64,000 nt of DNA from Nymphaea colorata (taxonomy: Eukaryota > Streptophyta > Magnoliopsida > Nymphaeales > Nymphaeaceae): positions 2,271,528 to 2,335,527 of the forward strand of contig NC_045140.1 of assembly GCF_008831285.2 (NCBI RefSeq), read 5' to 3'. Position 1 is the stretch's first letter. Each line of letters opens with the position of its first letter. Below are positions 12,401 to 25,830 of the stretch, in pieces. The notes under the pieces were generated by a model. The model was not told the origin of the DNA, did no database searches, and saw only the letters and a list, made by a program, of their open reading frames with translations. Both the position numbers and the translations under genes were made by a program.

Positions 12401-15400
12401 GTTACATTTATCATGGTTTTCTTTTACAAAGTTTTACTTAAGAAAAAACCCAAGAAATTACTAACATACTCATCGCGGGCATAAAACTCCTCAATGTTTT
12501 TGTTGCCCCCAAAGTCTTGGTATGCATTGACTTTTATAAAGTCCGTAGACATCAATGAAATTTGGACCCCAGCATTAGCCATTGATTCGACCAGCTGTGT
12601 CACACCCCTTGAGGCAGATAGACTTAGTACCATACTCATGAGTTGGCGAGCATTATTATTATTATTTAAATATTTACATAGAAGAAACCACATTTGGTGT
12701 AAAATCTCTAAGGTCATACCCTTTAAAATCTCAAGGTAAAGATTTACCTTTGATTATAGCAGCCAACTGTTAGGGAGCAGGCTATTATGAATTTGTCTAC
12801 TATGCCTAACTTTAGGGAAGGTTCCTCCTTATAATCTAAGAAGTACTTGATCAATGCTCATAAACATTTTGTATACAAGACTTAGCTTATGGCTTGTTAC
12901 AAATGCGAAGTCTCGTGCAATCTTGTTTATATTATCATTTTCAAGCAAGCAAGCTGTATGAATAAAAATATATTTTCTCATCTTCACATATATATGGTTG
13001 CGGGGCATGCATGCTATATGTAAAATTGACGGTTGAGGGGTGGCACCTGTAAAATATAAGAATATAAGGACTAAGACTGAGAAACTATGACAGTTCATGA
13101 GTCATGACATAAACAATTCTATACAATGACTTTGAACAATTGCCACCTACTTCTTATCTTTTTTTATAGAGTACGTGTTCCAATTTGATATGCCATTACT
13201 TGTATAGATAATGTGTCTGTCATGCCTACCACCTTTTATACGTTCATGATTAATACAACTTGGGAAAACATAATTAACTTTTCATTATGTGTAAATAACA
13301 TTGTAAAAGTATTTCAAAACTATTTTCCTAGAAAAAAATGCAGTTTGTGTTTGGATGACATTCTAAAAAAATGTTGTTATGTGAAAATTAGGTTCTGATA
13401 GACTAATTTTTGAAACTTGTTTGTGTGTCACGGTGTTAAGACCAAAACAACACCTCGAGGGGCATAACATAGTTGATCGGGCCAGCGAGCCGGTGAAAGC
13501 CTAGTCGTCAGCTCGATTTCCTTGGATACTACTCTTCTAAACAGTGTCCAACTTCCCACTTGGTCCTGAAGCAGCCTTAGACCTCGGCAAGGGGAATGAG
13601 GTAGTTTTGAATTTTCATTGAAATTCTTTTTATGAAAAACCTAATGGAGGAGGAAGGCGGGTAATCCATGCCCTTTCGAAAGCCTTTCCACCTATTGAAA
13701 CTTCACTTTTTCACAACCTTAGTTTTTGAACTTCAATTTTTGAAGGCAAAACACATTTAAGGTCGTTTGACATAAGTTAAAGAAACAATATAAATCCCCA
13801 AGCGGGTTGGTGGAATTGGGTAAGGGCTGGCAAGCAACCTGTTATCGTTTAGATTCTCCAATGTGCCAACTCCTTGTGTTGCAAACGAGGGGCTATCGCT
13901 GAGCAAGTTGAAAAGCAACAGGAGTGACATCTCGAGACACAAAAGCAGACTTCGACTTTTTTCAAGTAGTGGTAGGTCACTCGAAAGGAATGATATAAGA
14001 TGTTATTATTTTATATATTTGTTTGAAAAATTGAGGCAAATCTATGAAATACTTTAAAAAGTAATCCTTTTTTTTTAGCAAATAAAAGAACAATAATATC
14101 AAGTTATTTATTGCTCACAAACAAACCCTTAATATTGTCATGGAGACACAACTCTCTGCCAGCCAAATATTGCTTAGCCGGTGGGCACCAGTAGAAGCTG
14201 CCCTTTTGAGGCCTCGACATATATGAGACCAAGCCCCTAAACCCTAACCCTAAACCCTCTAAGGTTATTTTGGCTCATTTACCAGCTGTTATAGTACACG
14301 TCTTAATTACGTTTCTATGGCTCCACAGCCTTTTCTTTTTTAACGTTAGATCTCCCAAGCCAAGTGCACTGCCTACCAATCAAAAAGGCCTAAAAATCAA
14401 TGCAACAATTTTTTTTGGCAGTAGCGTCCACTCTTTCCTTTGCTTCTCCCAAGACACAAATAGTACTTCGCCTTGGAATCCGAATTCCGACGCCGTTGGT
14501 AAAATTCCGGTGCCTCTAAACCCTTGGTTAAGATAGTGATAAATACAGTAAGAAGAAAGGCATATGTTCGTGAATCTGCTAAATAAAGTGCTGACCCCGC
14601 AATGCCATATTTATTAGAAAGGGAAATATGCCTTTCTTGGCCCTTAATTTATATCTTTCTTCTTGTATTGTTTGCTTGATATGTGAAATTTGAGTATCGG
14701 GTTGTATGAAACCATGAGCTTTAGAGAACCTATAACACAATCGGGGGAGGCACCCTAAACCCTAGTTAATAAGTTAATCGTTGTATATGAGTTTCAACTA
14801 ATTAAGTCTTGTTTGGCATGCTTGCTCAAGTGAAACTTCTTGGTCTTAAAAAATCATGTTGTTAAAAAATCTATTAAATATGACACATGGCAACATGTAT
14901 CAGAAGGTTTATCAAGTCAAAGTGCTGCCATTTGGATTCAAGTTGGCAGATTTTGTCGTTGTTTTTTAGGGTTGTGGTAGTACCAAATTGGTAGCATAAT
15001 AGAATGTCCAAACTGGTAGATGAAAAGAGAAGTTGCAAATTTCGGGCATGGATACCAAGTAGCTATATCTAGGGGTAGAGACAGAAATTTTTCATGAGGT
15101 GATCAAATTAAAGTTTATAAATTTTGAAATGGGCCAAAATATTATTTTTCAAAATTTGTATACATGACAAATAAAGTTATCTAAATCAGATTTAGATGTA
15201 GATTAAAAAAAAAAAAATTGAGGTGGGACGAAGATCCATGAAGCCCTTCCTTGTTCAACTTGAACGTTTGACCCACCTCCTTAGGCACAAAAATGTAAAA
15301 TCTCATCAGTCAAAAGAAGAGCCGCATAAGGTACCCGAAAGTTTTTCCATTTAGAAAAGTTGGCTAATTCAAGCCTACTTTTTGTGACGCTGGCATGAAG

Positions 15401-16470
15401 GTTTTTGGGTCTTCGAGCTGAAGTTTTGTATTATCCTTTATGTGAATTTGTCGGCGTAATGGGTCATCCATTTGCCGTCAGATCTCTTCTCTTTCCGAGG
15501 AAAAGATAGCACGAGCTTGGAAAACAGTAGAGATGTTAAGAGAGAAATATGATCATATGTTCTTGACTATGAACGTAAGTTTGATTATGAAACATAATCA
15601 CGCGTTGACCTTGATGTGGACTCAATCTCGGACCAAGGAGCTCCCCACAGCAGCTATTTGGTCAAGTTGGTATATTTAAATGAGCTTGAGTTTTAAAGTA
15701 GAAACTCAACTAACTCCACTAACTTGGACCGCGGTTATGATTTTTCCTTTGGAATTAGCTCAAAGGAGAAGAACAGAATCCATGTAATGTAACTCTACGG
15801 TGCTTTTTTCTTTTCAATTTTGTTACTGTACTGTTGTGATCTTTATATTTTGAAAACTAAAAATACACTGTTGGATGGGTTACAGAAACAAAATTCTCGC
15901 CAAGATAAAAAATTGGCATTCAATTTTTTGAAAATTCATAAATAACAAAATCCAAATCTAGACATCTGAAGAAGCTGATCCGGACAGGATTTACAGTCTA
16001 TTAAAGTTGTCTATGCTGGGAATTGCATGTGTTGGGATGCATCTTGATGCCCTCCGCCTCGCCCAGATGAGAATGGATTCTTGAGGAAGGTTGGGGTGTG
16101 AGGGTGGGCGCCACATGGCCTTCTAGCTCTAGCCTTGGAGAAAGTCCAGTCTTATAAGACGGCCACCTTCAGTGGTACCAGCGGAGCTGCCGGTAGTAGG
16201 AACTCGTAGCATGGTGATTTTTTGCGCACATTTAAATGCTTTGACTCATCAACTTCACGGATGCCCGGTGGTCAGTCAGTGAGCATGTCCCACCTTCTCT
16301 CTCTCTCAACTGTGCTTTGGTGGCTTTCCCTACCGACACCCTGATCCTTCAAGCCCATTAATTGCGAGCGTTCTTTATTGGTAATTTTTTATGTATTTCT
16401 TCGCTGTTCCTATGATGCAACTTTGACAAATGTTGATGAAAACATAGAAAGTGAAAGAAAGGAGACAGAT
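12401..16470. other. Intergenic, no gene seen
   Basis: No gene is supported. It holds repeat copy 2 (13,463-13,625), a telomere-like (CCCTAAA)-type stretch at about 14,236-14,262, and a fragment of the foldback family at about 15,070-15,250. The last few hundred bases before 16,480 should contain the promoter of the receptor kinase gene, but no clear TATA box stands out. Confidence 0.4.
13463..13625. repeat. Dispersed repeat, copy 2 (partner at 3,208-3,420)
   Basis: It shares ordered blocks with copy 1, starting GGGCCAGCGAGCCGGTGAAAGCC. It diverges strongly toward the right end, and no open frame is conserved between the copies. Confidence 0.45.
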
Positions 16471-16480
16471 CTCTCCTTCT

Positions 16481-16521
16481 CTCTCTCTCTCTCTTTCTCT
16501 TTCTCTCTCACTCTCTCTCAC
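16481..16521 (+). repeat. CT-rich leader tract upstream of the receptor kinase
   Basis: A nearly pure CT/CTTT run lies 90-130 bases before the start codon. Such tracts are common in plant 5' leaders. A short upstream ORF (ATG at 16,583, stop after six codons) lies between it and the main start. Confidence 0.6.
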
Positions 16522-16612
16522 ATAGACACACGGTTACAGATCCCTGTCCGTGGGTTCTTCAGGCAAAGGGGGAACTGGGAAGATGGAAGCTTTGAAGTCG
16601 TGAAAGAAGAAG

Positions 16613-19600
16613 ATGGGACTTCTCCTTAGGATGGGTGTCTTGCCATTTTGGGTTTTGTTTCTTCTTCGTGTTGTTCGTGCCGCAACGGATCAAGCCGATG
16701 GTGCGTTCTTGCGCTTGCATTTTATGACATAACTTTTGCTATTTCTTTCTTTGGCATTTCTCTGATCAAAGTCTTGCGCCCTTTGTATGCAGTGGAAGAA
16801 ATAGATATCTGTCATGCATTCTCTCGCTATTGGTTCAGTTTGTTTTAGGACGAAATGAGAAGGGACAATGGTTTTTCACTTGTTCTTCTACTTGTTGACG
16901 CTTGATCATCCTGTCTGTCTTGCTTTCAGACTTTCCTGTGATATTTCTTTTTTAAGGGCTTGTAGTATCAAATTAGTGCAAACATGGTCATCGTCATCAT
17001 GCGGTAGATTAAGATTGTCCCTGTCAAGATCTGAAGTTTTTTTTGGGGTCATGTGTAAGACTTGCTCATGTATTGTTTTAAGAAAAAGTTCGTTGTTTTG
17101 GTGATTAATGAGAAAGTTATGAGCATTTTCATTAAAATATCTCAATCTCGGTTTGTCCTTCATCTCGCTACTTGTTGTTCTTATAGCTGCCCAGATGTTG
17201 AGTTGACTGTTCATGTGGACAAAGAATACCAATTTCAGAAATTCCAAGTTATCTCAGCAATAGCGAAGAATGAAATTTCCTTTTCCGTTTAATGTGTAAT
17301 TCTGTTAGTTGAATCTGTGATCTCTTTTTATATAAATTATATGGTATCAATGATTAATCATCTCTCTTTTGTTTAGTTGGAGCCCTTCAAGTTATCTACA
17401 ACTCACTGAACCAACCACCTCAGTTAACTGGATGGAAAACAAGTGGCGGTGATCCATGTGGGGAATCTTGGTTGGGCGTCTCCTGTTCCGGTTCGTCAGT
17501 TGTATCCATGTATGCACAATGTTTGATGAGAATTTAGATATCTTTTGATGCCATTTCAGATTGAATATTTTCTTTTCTTTGTCTTATTGGTACTTTTTGT
17601 TTTTGCCAGCAAAATTTCTGGTCTTGGGCTCAATGGCACGATGGGATATGCACTTGCAAACTTCCTCTCCTTGAGAACGTTGTGAGTATCTTTACCATGG
17701 ATTTTATTGATTGAGGGTGGTAAAATATGTAATTGACACCTTTGTGGCTTTGTTCCTTATAGGGATCTCAGCAACAACAACATACACGATACAATACCCT
17801 ATCAGTTACCTCCTAACGTAACCTACCTGTATGAAATTGCCTTCAGTACTCTCTCTCTTGGTGGTTTTTTCTTGGTCTCCTGTTAATTATGTTTCTAACT
17901 TTTTCCTTGTTAACAATGTAGAAACCTAGCACGCAACAATTTAAGTGGGAATCTTCCTTACTCAATTACGACCATGCTGTCACTTAATTATATGTAAGCT
18001 GTTCATAATTTGATTTACGATAATATTTCACTTCATTTCCGTAATTTACTTGCTATTTAAATTTTGCAGGAATGTGAGCCACAATTTACTTTCACAGCCA
18101 ATTGGAGATCTTTTCCTTAATCTTAATGGTCTCTCTGTCCTGTAAGTGTGATCATGTCTCAGGTCATATTGTTGTCGTTATAGTAAATCACGCTAACAGA
18201 ATGTGCTGCTAAGAATATGTTCTAACTTTTAACCCTTCATTTGCTTTGACTACCTTCTTTAAGGATGCATGCTAGAGCCTGTTGTAAATGCTTAAACGAG
18301 AAATCTTAAGTGAAGCAAGTTTGGCGACTCGAGTATAAGTTGAAAATTAAAAAGTGACATAGTGTATAGCAAATTTCAAAGGCAGAGGAGAGAATGCTGA
18401 GACAATGATCAAGCCCATTGAAAGGAATAGAGATAGTGATAGGCCATGCCAAACAAATGCTTATGTGTTCAAAAAGTATTCAGAATGGTTTTTATTGAAA
18501 TGTTGCATAAGTGAAGCATCCAAAAAACAGAGACTAAACATGTATTCATGCTCTCACTACTTAAATATTCCATGAAAAAAATCTTTCAGAGTTCCGTCTC
18601 TGATATTTCTGCTCGTTAGGGAGAATGGGAATTGTTCTGTATATCTTCGAAATACCATCTTCAATCATTATGAATCTATTGGCTTCTCCAACATTTACTA
18701 TAAAATATGTGAATGACAACTTTTGCTTATTTTTTAATTTGTGAGAACTTTCCCTATTTGTCGATTTTGAAAGAATTTAAGCATTGATGGCAAAATATGC
18801 TAAACATTCCATTTGATGATAGAAGCCACGGATATCTGCATGCTAATTTCTTGTCATCCAAAGTGTCATGAGCTATGTAATTTGGTGACTTAACTAGCAG
18901 GCAAGCGATCCATATAAGCCTATTCATATCTGTGTTATGTTACATTTTACCAATTAAAGTATTTGTACTGTCATGGCAGGGATTTATCTTTCAACAATTT
19001 TACAGGAGACCTTCCTAATTCTTTGGGTCTGCTGTCAAATCTTTCAACTCTGTAAGTATGCTTGGAGCCCTAGTGTATATGTTCTTCAAGCAGCTTGTGT
19101 ACATGAGAGGAAAATATGGGATTTATTCATACAGTTGTTTTCTGCAGTGACATGCAAAATAATCAATTGACTGGTTCAGTTAATGTCCTTGCAAATCTGA
19201 GCTTAAATGAACTGTAAGTACTTTATTTGTTTCTCAGTTGAGCTGATTACTTAATTGAGATTTGAGAACAATTTCTCATTTAGTCTAGTTTCAACAGAAA
19301 TATTGCAAACAACCATTTCACTGGCTGGATTCCACAGAAGTTGGTCGGTATTCCTAATCTACTGTAAGTGACAATATTTTCTTTTTAATTTTTTCCATTT
19401 GTGTCTTTTTTACCATGACTTTATTGTGTTTTCTTTTTTACTTCTACAGGACAGAGGGAAATAACTTTAATACTGGCCCTGCTCCTCCTCCACCACCATA
19501 TACCCCTCCGCCTCCAGGTAGCACAGGCAAAAATCATGGTACAGGAGCATCTGCACATAAGCCATCAGTTGTTAACAACCAGAGTGGTTCAAAAAGATTG

Positions 19601-22600
19601 GCAGCTGGAGCCATAGTCGGCATTGTTATGGGCTCACTTCTGGTGGCTGTAGTTGTTTTAGTTGGCCTTGTCCTTTGTCTACGTAAAATTCCTAAAGGTG
19701 GTCATGCAAAGGAAACTGCCATCAGTAATTCCTTGGAGATTCATTCCCTTGGTTCAGGTGACAGCACACCATCTTTTCCTTCTTGTGCTTTGATCTTTAC
19801 TTAGCAGCAAATTGGTAATGTGTTTTGGGTTGACAATGGTGCATTAGAGTGGTTCAACTAGATCAAAATTGTCAGGGTCCTTTACATGATCATATATTTC
19901 ACTGATGCCATTCTATATTTCACATAGTTATATGCATATCTACATATCTTATCGGAATTGCTCGTGTTTGATACCACTGTGGCTCTCTTGAGAAGTCATA
20001 GCTACATACATCATAAGATTCACAACATGCTGTATTAGGCTTTCAAGCTAACTTCGTGTGTAAAAGAAAAAAACATATGCAGGCACACACACACACTCCA
20101 GTAGAAAGTTATGGTTGCAGTGATCATCTGTTTTATGTATCATCTGTTTTTAACGATAAACACACTCTTGGTCAATTGAAACGTTTGATTCTTTTAATCA
20201 TATTTTGGTCTGTCATGGCTCATAGATTCTGAAATTTCTTTATGGATCTCTTTATACATTTGATCTCTATGCATTCATTGGATTTAGAAAGCAATCGATG
20301 CAAATACTAGAAAGTGAATAGGTCTATTTGAGAGCATGGTGCCTGCCCTGGGTCGAACAATTTTGCATGGTCAACATTTTGAAAAATAGTTGAACACACA
20401 ACATTTTGTAGGTGGAGTTCTGTCATTACCTCAAAAAACGGATTTAGAAATTACATATTTTGAAGATGAAAATCTGGAAAAGAAAAAGTTTGGAGGACCT
20501 TGACGGGGCAAAGAGTGGAGCAATGCTTTGAAAATTACATTACAAGACTTGGGGCACCAAGAGACTATTCTCGGTAGGATCTTGATATTGAGGCTGTTGT
20601 CAGTACTATTATTATCGTAAAACTTGGAGCTATATCTCATGCTGGGAAATAAGTTTTACGAGCCAAGGGAAACTCAGTCAGCCTCTGACCTGTCAGTGTG
20701 CTGGCTAAACTGAGCAAAAATGTGGCTGAGTTAGAGCTCGTTCTGTCATTATTATTATGCAGGCTAGGCTAGGTATCTTCACATATTTTACGAGCTTAGG
20801 GGAACTCAGTCAGCCTCTGATCTGTCAGTGTGCTGGCTAAACTGAGGAAAAGTGTGGCTAAGTTAGAGCTGGTTCTGCCATTATTAATATGCAGGCTTCT
20901 AAACACTGCTAAAAGTGTGGCTGAGTTAGAGCTGGTTCTGCCATTATTAATACGCAGGCTTCTAAAACTGCTTGTTTTCTAGCCTGTATTTTGTGAGGCT
21001 TAAGCTGGATCTTAGTTCCTGCTTAGTGCATATGTGCATCATTTATGTGTATATGGGCATGTGGATGTACATATCTTATACATGAGGGCCTCTATGTCCA
21101 ATTTCATATTCCAAGGCAGAAACATTACCAAATTCTGGGGTGCGGTCAGAAGTCTTCAGTGGCATGCCTATTCATGCAGATACCTTGTTTCAAAGGGGGT
21201 AAAAGTGAGCAAGAAAGCAGAAGTATATCCCTATAGTATGGGTATCATATTAGCTTTAAGTTGGTACTTTGGCTGGTTCAATCTTTTAAACTTTATGGAA
21301 GTTGAATATATTTAGTACTAAAAATGCTAGATATATTATGGCAACGGGAATGTGTAATGCTTATCTGTATATTGGCTGCTTCTGCTTCCACATAAGACAT
21401 CCACACTTGGCACGCACTTGATTTTTGTATGCATTATCTATGTAGTCATGCCTTTTGAGTTTGTTACAAAATACTGAAATAACTGGTTATGAAAACATTG
21501 TTTTGGTCATTATTGATTGCTGTTTTATGTGAAAATAATGTATGTTTGTTTGTCTTGCTTAGTTGCCAACATGGAAATACATGAGCAGATGGCTAAAGTT
21601 GATCAGTCTGTTACAAGCTTGAAGCCTCTCTCAGCAGACAAAATGACAGGAGAGAGGTCAGTGAGCAAGACTGCTGCTGGAAAAAGAGGGAAATCTCCTA
21701 TAACTGCAGCCTCTTATACAATCGCTTGCCTTCAAACTGCAACAAACAGCTTTAGTCAGGAGTGCCTTGTTGGTGAAGGTTCACTTGGACGTGTATATAG
21801 GGCAGAGTTTCCTAACGGAAAGGTGGAGTACTTGAACAGTTTTCTACAAATGCTGCTTTAGTAGGATTTCCAGTGGTAATTTTTGTGAGTTTGTCTTGTT
21901 TGCAATTTTATAATTTCACTTAGTCATCTATCTGACCTATAAGAATCATGTTCTGGCACAACATTGCTGTTGCCAGCAGGCCCTTGGTAACTGATCAACC
22001 CCATGGATAATTTGCTTCATTGTTTTGTCACTCAGCTGATTCACTGTATAAAACCTTTTGTTTTTGGTTAAGACTCGGTGTAGGAACTGCTTCCCATTTT
22101 TTTAATTTTTTTGTTTGCCAAGAAGCATTAAAAGATGACAATATTTGTGTCTTGCTTAGGCTCAATTAGCCTACTATTGAAACCAAGCATTCCAGTTAAG
22201 CCAAAGTGGATTCCATGGTCTGAAGCCTGAATCCCTGATTGTTTGTGAGCTCACCGAGAAAAGCCATATTTCAAATGATTAGGTCCAACTAGCCTAGAAT
22301 ATCAGTTTCCATGAACTGGATTTGCCTGGTTGTTCATTGTCAAAGTGGAGCAGTTGATTCCCTTCTACAAGGCCTATTGGTGAGCATGCTATGTGGCCTG
22401 TACAAGTTCATCCGAGTTGGTCTGAAACAGTCTAAGCAACCTATACTTTTCCTTTCTCCTTGTGCATTGGTCTGAGAAAAGTCTGGATGTTTCACCTAGG
22501 CACTTGTTTTCTTAGTTTGTCCTCCTTTTCTAGCTGGCTTGCATGTCATGGGTGTCTCAATATGGGCCTTATGTGCGGTTAGTGGGTAAAAGATTGACAC

Positions 22601-24977
22601 AGTTACATTTAAACATGTACTGATCAATATTCTACAGTAGGTCTGATAAATCTTTTGCATGTACCAGATAATTAAATGTCATACTTTAATACAAACCTTA
22701 TGGAATTGTTTCTCATGGTGATCCTGTTTCCTTATTTTCAATATTATTTATAAGGTTTAATTAGCAAGTAATGCCACATCATTTCCCACACTGTAGGTTC
22801 TAGCTGTCAAGAAGATTGACAGCTCGGCACTGTCCCTGCAAGAGGAAGATAATTTCCTTGAAGCAGTATCAAATATGTCACGCTTGAGGCACCCAAACAT
22901 TACAGCGTTGCTAGGGTACTGTGTAGAACATGGGCAGCACCTCCTTGTATATGATTTCTATGGAAGTGGAACTCTTCATGATATGTTACACTTTACTGAA
23001 GATAGCACTAAGATATTGACATGGAATGCTCGTGTCAGGATTGCCCTTGGCACTGCCAGAGCACTTGAGTAAGTTCATTGCAACTACACCTCTTTTTTTT
23101 CTGTTGAGATTGAGGCTGCCATAATGTTTTCCTTCTCACCTTTCTCAATTTTCTGTTCAGATATTTGCATGAAGTATGTCTGCCATCCGTTGTACATAGG
23201 AATTTTAAGTCGGCCAACATATTACTTGATGATGAGTTGAACCCTCACCTGTCGGACTGCGGGCTTGCTGCACTTACACCCAACACTGAGAGACAGGTGA
23301 GCGTTTGTGTGCACATGCACATCCTGTGATGTGCATATGCACATACACATGCACAAAACCCATTATGCCCCTTAAATCCCTAACTGCTTGCAGGTGTTAT
23401 TTTAATTAATATGATATGATTTAATGCAAATGTTTTGTCTTTCGCAAAAGTTCTAATTGCGTATGGACAATTGTTTTTTTGTTTCTTATAAAAGAAGCAT
23501 CCGCAGAAAATCCTTGAAGCAGGTACATGCTTTTTACCATGTAAACTAGTGCAACACCTGCCTACCCTATAGAAAAATGGAGGTTGTCAAGCATAAGAAA
23601 ATCCTGCTAGGAACCTTTCCTTAATGGACAAAAAGGCCAATCTCTTGAATGATGACTGGTCTTGAATGCAGGGCACTAGCAGTATTTTTGCATGGTCATT
23701 TAGTGGCAATTTGATCTGTTAAAATTGGATGGTGTTTGTTTGTTTCCACACCCACCATGTTGATTCCAATATGAACCTAAACATTCATTTGATGTAAAAT
23801 TGAACAGATACTGTGGTTTTCTTTATTCTGACAAAATTTGTGTATATCAGGTTTCAACACAGATGCTTGACTCTTTTGGTTATAGTGCTCCTGAATTTGC
23901 CATGTCTGGAACCTATACTGTGAAGAGTGATGTCTACAGTTTTGGAGTTGTAATGTTGGAACTGTTGACTGGTCGGAAGCCACTGGACAGGTTTCCTTCT
24001 AGTTCTTGCAAGACCCATAATTTAATTTTTTAAAGAGTGATTAGCTATTTGCACATATCAAATTGAAGTTTTGTTTTGTTTCTGATTCCCAACTCTTGGT
24101 TTTGAAGTTCTAGGCAAAGATCAGAACAATCTCTTGTGAGATGGGCTATCCCACAGCTTCACGATATTGATGCATTGGCAAAGATGGTTGATCCAGCTCT
24201 TAAAGGAATGTACCCAGCAAAGTCTCTTTCACGTTTTGCTGACATCATTGCCATATGTGTTCAGGTATCACAGGCCATACTTTTTTTTTAATTCCTAAAT
24301 GTGGAAATGGCTCAAAATGAGATATATTGAATTGTCAAGAATCAAGTAGAGGTCACTATTATTTCCAACTGCAGGGCGGAGGGTAATGAAATAGCTGCTA
24401 CAATAAATTTTAAGTGGTGGGTTTGTCAATGTTGGAAGTAGCAGGGAGCTACAGTTGTTTCAAGGAGAAAAACTCTTTGTCTAGTGTTACTGAAAAAAGA
24501 ATAACCTCTGAATTTCTAAGTTTAGAACTTTTGGATGATCAAGAAGGATGAGTTCTTTTTATGAAATCAATCAATATTCCATGTTGCTGTTAGATACTAA
24601 AATCTCTTTGCTGGTTAATTCAAAATTCTAGATTTCTTATCTTCGTTAGGTGCAGGGCCTGGTAATTTTCTGGTATTTATATCTTTTATTATATCCTCGA
24701 ATGTGCCTTTAAGTGATCTTTCTAGTGTGTGGTATTGAAGTTTCTTGTTGCTTTTTTTGTTTTCCCAATGTTGACCTTTATCTTTATTTGATTTGTTAAC
24801 TAATGCTTTCGTCCAACTTCCTAGGCTGAGCCAGAGTTCCGGCCTCCTATGTCCGAGGTGGTTCAAGCTTTAGTTCGCTTGATGCAAAGAGCTAGTGCCA
24901 ATAAAAGGCGTTCTAACGATGAAACGAGCCTCCCCTACAAGATCCCAGAGCATGACCCTTCGGACCTGTCCATTTGA
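16613..24977 (+). CDS. SRF: STRUBBELIG-receptor-family LRR receptor-like kinase, SRF6/7 type
   Basis: A 16-exon gene encoding 710 residues, the usual SRF length. Exons: 16613-16700, 17377-17509, 17610-17681, 17763-17828, 17922-17993, 18070-18141, 18980-19051, 19148-19213, 19298-19363, 19450-19757, 21563-21822, 22797-23068, 23161-23296, 23851-23990, 24108-24264, 24825-24977. All borders are GT..AG and phases agree throughout. Residues 1-24 form a signal peptide. [14 protein letters not shown] marks the LRR N-cap (about 51-64). Exons 3-9 are 66 or 72 bases long, one leucine-rich repeat each. A proline-rich juxtamembrane stretch (246-258) precedes the membrane span (about 287-313). The kinase has GEGSLGRV (409-416), Lys430 and probable Glu447, but HRN (528-530) replaces HRD and DCG (548-550) replaces DFG. 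An atypical catalytic centre is known for this family, so it probably signals as a weak or inactive kinase at the plasma membrane. A second in-frame ATG at 16,631 is an alternative start. The assignment to SRF6/7 rests on the kinase sequence; the exact orthologue is unproven. Confidence 0.95.
20654..20965. repeat. Tandem repeat in intron 10 of the receptor kinase
   Basis: A unit with a 132-bp period begins TTTTACGAGC at 20,654 and again at 20,786. A third, partial copy (GTGGCTGAGTTAGAGCTGG, about 20,916) follows. The copies are nearly identical, so the duplication is recent. It lies entirely within the 1,805-bp intron. Confidence 0.8.
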
Positions 24978-25485
24978 GTATCCAGAATGGCAGCAAAAGA
25001 GCATGTGCAGGGTTCTTGGTTTTTCACTGTTCTTTTGCTTGAGCACCCAAAATCTATCAGAGCTTGCATCAGCTTCTGGTTTGGTAAGCACTGAATCAAG
25101 TATGATGAAATGTTGGTCTTCCTCTCCCCGATATATGCTGTGTATAAGTTTTGTATTTATTTTTCAGTTAATGGCCAATCTTCCTCCACAAGTACAATTA
25201 ACACACAGTTATTCTCCATATCCGGTACTTGCAGTTGTAATTATACTTCGTGAAACATTCGTTTATTTAATGAAACACGGCATCTGGATTACAAGTAGCT
25301 GTAAACGCATTTGGCGCAAAAACCTGTAGATGTCTTTTTATTCTTAAAAGCCCTTTGGCAGCCTGATACATTTGCGTATCCTAATCGGAGACGGTTACTT
25401 GTGATATTAATCTAATCCTTGTCAAGGAAGTGATCTCTTGATCCGGCGGCAAGTTTGACGACGCAAACTTTGTATATCTGCTACC
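24978..25485 (+). other. Receptor kinase 3' flank and 3' UTR
   Basis: Follows the TGA stop. A 144-codon frame over this region is an out-of-frame shadow of the last exon running into the 3' UTR. No clear AATAAA signal was identified, so the polyadenylation site is not placed. Confidence 0.4.
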
Positions 25486-25830
25486 TGGGATTGCACAACT
25501 AGTCAAGCCATGACTTGAGCTTGAGTTTAAGTTTTTACACGAAATGATAAGAGAGTCGAGCTCAAGTTGTAGGAACTTGACTTGTTTAAATTTGGCTCGG
25601 CTCGACTACATAAAGCCGGTTCATCATTGTTGAATTAATTAAAATTAGTTGAGTTAAAAGAAATTAGACAATTTAACATAAAAAAGTTAAGTGAGTCGAG
25701 CTCGATGCTGTATAGTGGAGTCGAGTTCAAGCTTGTTTTATGAGCTTGACTTGAGTTCGAGCTCAAACTTTTTGAGTCGAGTTGAGCTTGAGCTGGCTTA
25801 GCTCGACTTGGCTTGTGTGCAGTGCAACTA
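25486..25830. mobile_element. Diverged member of the TAGGACTGCACA hAT-type MITE family
   Basis: The ends GGATTGCACAAC..AAGCC and GGCTTGTGTGCAGTGCAACTA are imperfect inverted copies of each other and resemble the ends of the element at 5,938. The interior is again GAGCTTGAGTTCGAGCTC-type sequence. The 8-bp target duplication is no longer clear. Non-coding. Confidence 0.55.

Noticed and set aside
12424-12717. 97-codon minus-strand frame
   Set aside because: It reads more like protein than most chance frames, but I recognise no family and see no gene structure around it. It may belong to the nearby retrotransposon remnant.
19415-19804. 129-codon frame as a separate small membrane protein
   Set aside because: It is exon 10 of the receptor kinase with intron sequence read through on both sides.
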